From the NCBI GenBank assembly GCA_965366625.1, contig CBDUGP010000001.1, positions 310,001 to 374,000 of the forward strand: 64,000 nucleotides of DNA, given 5' to 3'. Both the position numbers and the translations under genes were made by a program. Under the pieces are notes generated by a model. It had not been told where the DNA came from and made no database searches. It saw only the letters and a program-made list of their open reading frames with translations. Shown piece after piece: positions 62,561 through 64,000 of this stretch; positions within the stretch are counted from its first letter, which is position 1, and each line of letters starts with the position of its first letter. Source of the stretch: JAUIJL01 sp965366625. Lineage in GTDB: Bacteria > Acidobacteriota > Thermoanaerobaculia > Multivoradales > J023.

Positions 62561-62644
62561 ATGATTTCCACCCACCACCACATGACCCATCCTTGCTCCA
62601 GCCACGGCTGGTGGTGGCACGGCGTGCATCATTTCGGTTCTTAG
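62561..62644 (+). CDS. Trp- and His-rich leader peptide (attenuation)
   Basis: A 27-codon frame from ATG at 62561 to TAG at 62642. Codons 17-19 are three consecutive TGG (Trp) codons; eight of the 27 codons are His, including a run at codons 5-7, and Phe is at codon 25. It lies between a near-consensus promoter and a terminator hairpin in front of aroDE, as in the trp and his leaders of other bacteria. The ribosome-binding site is weak; an internal ATG at 62582 is also possible. The expected role is ribosome stalling when charged Trp (or His) tRNA is scarce. Confidence 0.8.
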   Translation: MISTHHHMTHPCSSHGWWWHGVHHFGS

Positions 62645-62669
62645 GTCGGGTTTCGTCCCGGCCGCGTGC

Positions 62670-62757
62670 GGACCCGGGGCGAGGATCAGAGCGACTATGG
62701 CTAGACCTCTTTCCGGGTCCCCTCCACCGGGGCCGCTAACGGAAAGAGGTTTTTGCT
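62670..62757 (+). terminator. Attenuator: antiterminator and terminator hairpins
   Basis: The terminator pairs ACCTCTTTCCG at 62705-62715 with CGGAAAGAGGT at 62740-62750, then a run of T's at 62751-62754. An inner CCCC/GGGG stem strengthens it. The alternative pairing is GGACCCGG at 62670-62677 with CCGGGTCC at 62713-62720, which would break the terminator. The AGAGG inside the 3' arm is also the likely ribosome-binding site of aroDE, about ten bases from its TTG. Confidence 0.78.
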
Positions 62758-64000
62758 TTGCGAGAAACGACGCTGGTTGCCACCTTGACTTCGGCTCCCT
62801 CAGCCGATGGCCAGGAATTCGAGACCTTACCCCCAGGGGTAGGGTGGCTCGAAGTGCGCGGGGATCTGGTGGGCGAGCTGAGCACGGAATGGCTTCGTGA
62901 CAAATTCGCCGGTGGGTTGATCTACACCCTCAGGTCCAAAAGCGAAGGCGGCAACTTTGAGGGAGGGCGTCTAGCAAGACGAAAGCGCCTGTTGGCTGCC
63001 CAAGCGGAATATGATCTCGTGGATCTCGAAGGGGATCGCGATCTCTCGCCCGAAATCCTGGTGGAGATTCCACCAGAGCGTCGATTGATCTCGTGGCATG
63101 GCCCGGCAACTCATCTCACCGGTCTCAAACAACGATTCGACCTCCTTTCGAAGACTCGGGCCAAGTACTACAAGATGATTCCGACGGCGAAGGAGTCGGG
63201 TGACGATCTCTGTTGCCTGGCCCTGCTCTTGGATCTCCGGCGCGACGATTTCATCTGTTTTGCCGCAGGCGATATTGGTAGTTGGACTCGCATCATCGCC
63301 CCGCGATTGGGTTGTCCTTTGATTTACGGCGCCCTGGGAGACATCCCGGGTGCTCCGGGCCAGCTGACGGTCCAAAAGCTGCACGAAGATTTCGGCCTAC
63401 CCCGGATCGGCGAAATGCAGGCCCTCTACGGCATCGTCGGCAATCCGGTCTGCCACTCCCTTTCTCCGAAGCTGCACAACGGCGCCTATCGAGCTTTGGG
63501 AATCCCCGCGGTTTATGTGGCCTTTCACGCGGAGTCCTTTGGCGACTTTTGGCTTGAAATCGTCGAGTCCGACGGTTTGGAAGCTCTCGGTTTGCCGTTG
63601 CGCGGTTTGTCCGTGACCTCTCCCTATAAAGAAGTGGCCTTGGCCGTTTCCGGAGCGTCGAGCCCCCGGGCCCAGCACATCGAGGCCGCCAACACGTTGG
63701 TCTTGCACGACCGGGTGTGGGAAGCGGAAACGACGGATCCGGACGGCGTGGTGTTGGCCCTGCAGAAAAAGGGTGCGAGCTTGCGGGGCGCCACGGCCGC
63801 CGTGGTCGGCTGTGGTGGTGCGGGAAAAGCGGCGGCTTACGGTTTGCAATTGGCCGGTGCCAAGGTGACCTTGGTCAATCGCGGCCGGGAGCGGGGAGAA
63901 AAAGCGTCGATGGCCTTGGGTTTACCCTTCCTGCCGTTGACGGATTTTGATCCTTCTCGCTTCGACGTGGTCATTCAAGCGACCGGTCAGGGGCGGCACG
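62758..64000 (+). CDS. aroDE: Bifunctional 3-dehydroquinate dehydratase/shikimate dehydrogenase (partial)
   Basis: The gene runs past the right edge. The first 215 or so residues are a type I 3-dehydroquinate dehydratase: WLEVRGDL, LIYTLRSKSEGG, and the Schiff-base lysine in KYYKMIPTA. From YGIVGNPVCHSLSPKLHN onward it is shikimate dehydrogenase, with the NADP-binding VVGCGGAGKAAAYGLQLAGA visible before the edge. It catalyses two successive shikimate-pathway steps. The start is the TTG at 62758, directly after the terminator T-run; the frame has no ATG before residue 140. Expression is presumably governed by the leader attenuator. Later trp or aro genes may follow outside the window. Confidence 0.92.
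   Translation, partial: MRETTLVATLTSAPSADGQEFETLPPGVGWLEVRGDLVGELSTEWLRDKFAGGLIYTLRSKSEGGNFEGGRLARRKRLLAAQAEYDLVDLEGDRDLSPEILVEIPPERRLISWHGPATHLTGLKQRFDLLSKTRAKYYKMIPTAKESGDDLCCLALLLDLRRDDFICFAAGDIGSWTRIIAPRLGCPLIYGALGDIPGAPGQLTVQKLHEDFGLPRIGEMQALYGIVGNPVCHSLSPKLHNGAYRALGIPAVYVAFHAESFGDFWLEIVESDGLEALGLPLRGLSVTSPYKEVALAVSGASSPRAQHIEAANTLVLHDRVWEAETTDPDGVVLALQKKGASLRGATAAVVGCGGAGKAAAYGLQLAGAKVTLVNRGRERGEKASMALGLPFLPLTDFDPSRFDVVIQATGQGRH

Noticed and set aside
62615..62630. Possible sigma-54 promoter (TGGCAC...TGCAT)
   Set aside because: The GG-to-GC spacing is two bases too short and the site lies inside the leader peptide codons.
62390..62632. 80-codon minus-strand frame opposite the leader region
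   Set aside because: It covers the promoter and leader peptide on the other strand and has no ribosome-binding site or family resemblance.

Overview
The window is a GC-rich stretch of bacterial chromosome, densely coded, with genes open at both edges. No single marker fixes the taxonomy. The combination of TIGR02999-type ECF sigma factors paired with large Ser/Thr kinase-TPR proteins, a response-regulator/DUF4388/DegV fusion, many secreted adhesin-like proteins and a bifunctional aroDE gene fits an Acidobacteriota-like organism with an outer membrane. That placement is inference. The outer membrane is supported by a PagL-type lipid A deacylase and several lipoproteins.

Layout. 1-6242 (mostly minus strand): RluA, a PQQ-type propeller protein, a lipoprotein, an APC permease, a Trm112-like protein and PagL. 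6392-9338: an LPS-core-type glycosyltransferase and an FHA-GAF-sigma54 activator. 9515-14251: a secreted repeat protein divergent from an ECF sigma/kinase-TPR pair, with a repeat-rich control region between them. 14255-18466: a minus-strand metabolic group (crotonase, DDAH-like hydrolase, and a DgcA-DgcN pair that suggests D-glutamate use). 18816-29535: an exported protein, an MFS exporter, a kinase-caspase fusion, a lipoprotein hydrolase, a WYL regulator with a truncated histidine kinase, two membrane proteins, and the DegV fusion. 29677-37399: a second ECF sigma/kinase-TPR pair followed by a 1293-residue secreted PKD/LamG/FG-GAP protein. 37645-49064: a choice-of-anchor repeat protein, manA, an EamA transporter, a two-component system, a secreted repeat protein, a third sigma-like protein and an amidohydrolase. 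49105-64000 is housekeeping: rpmG, tRNA-Asp, tRNA-Val, sodA, arsR, a CAU tRNA, tilS, ftsH, folP, cdaA-cdaR-glmM, pdxJ, an NtrC-type regulator and aroDE.

The strongest find is upstream of aroDE. A near-consensus promoter is followed by a 27-codon reading frame with three consecutive Trp codons and eight His codons, then a candidate antiterminator and a terminator hairpin that ends directly on the aroDE start. This looks like an aromatic amino acid attenuator.

Other notable points are a CAU-anticodon tRNA directly upstream of tilS, the enzyme that modifies tRNA-Ile2; three copies of a roughly 200-bp element with terminal inverted repeats; a separate 166-bp inverted-repeat element that supplies the stop codon of one gene and the apparent N-terminus of the next; arrays of short palindromic or tandem repeats in several promoter regions; and a recurring arrangement of sigma/kinase genes beside large secreted proteins.
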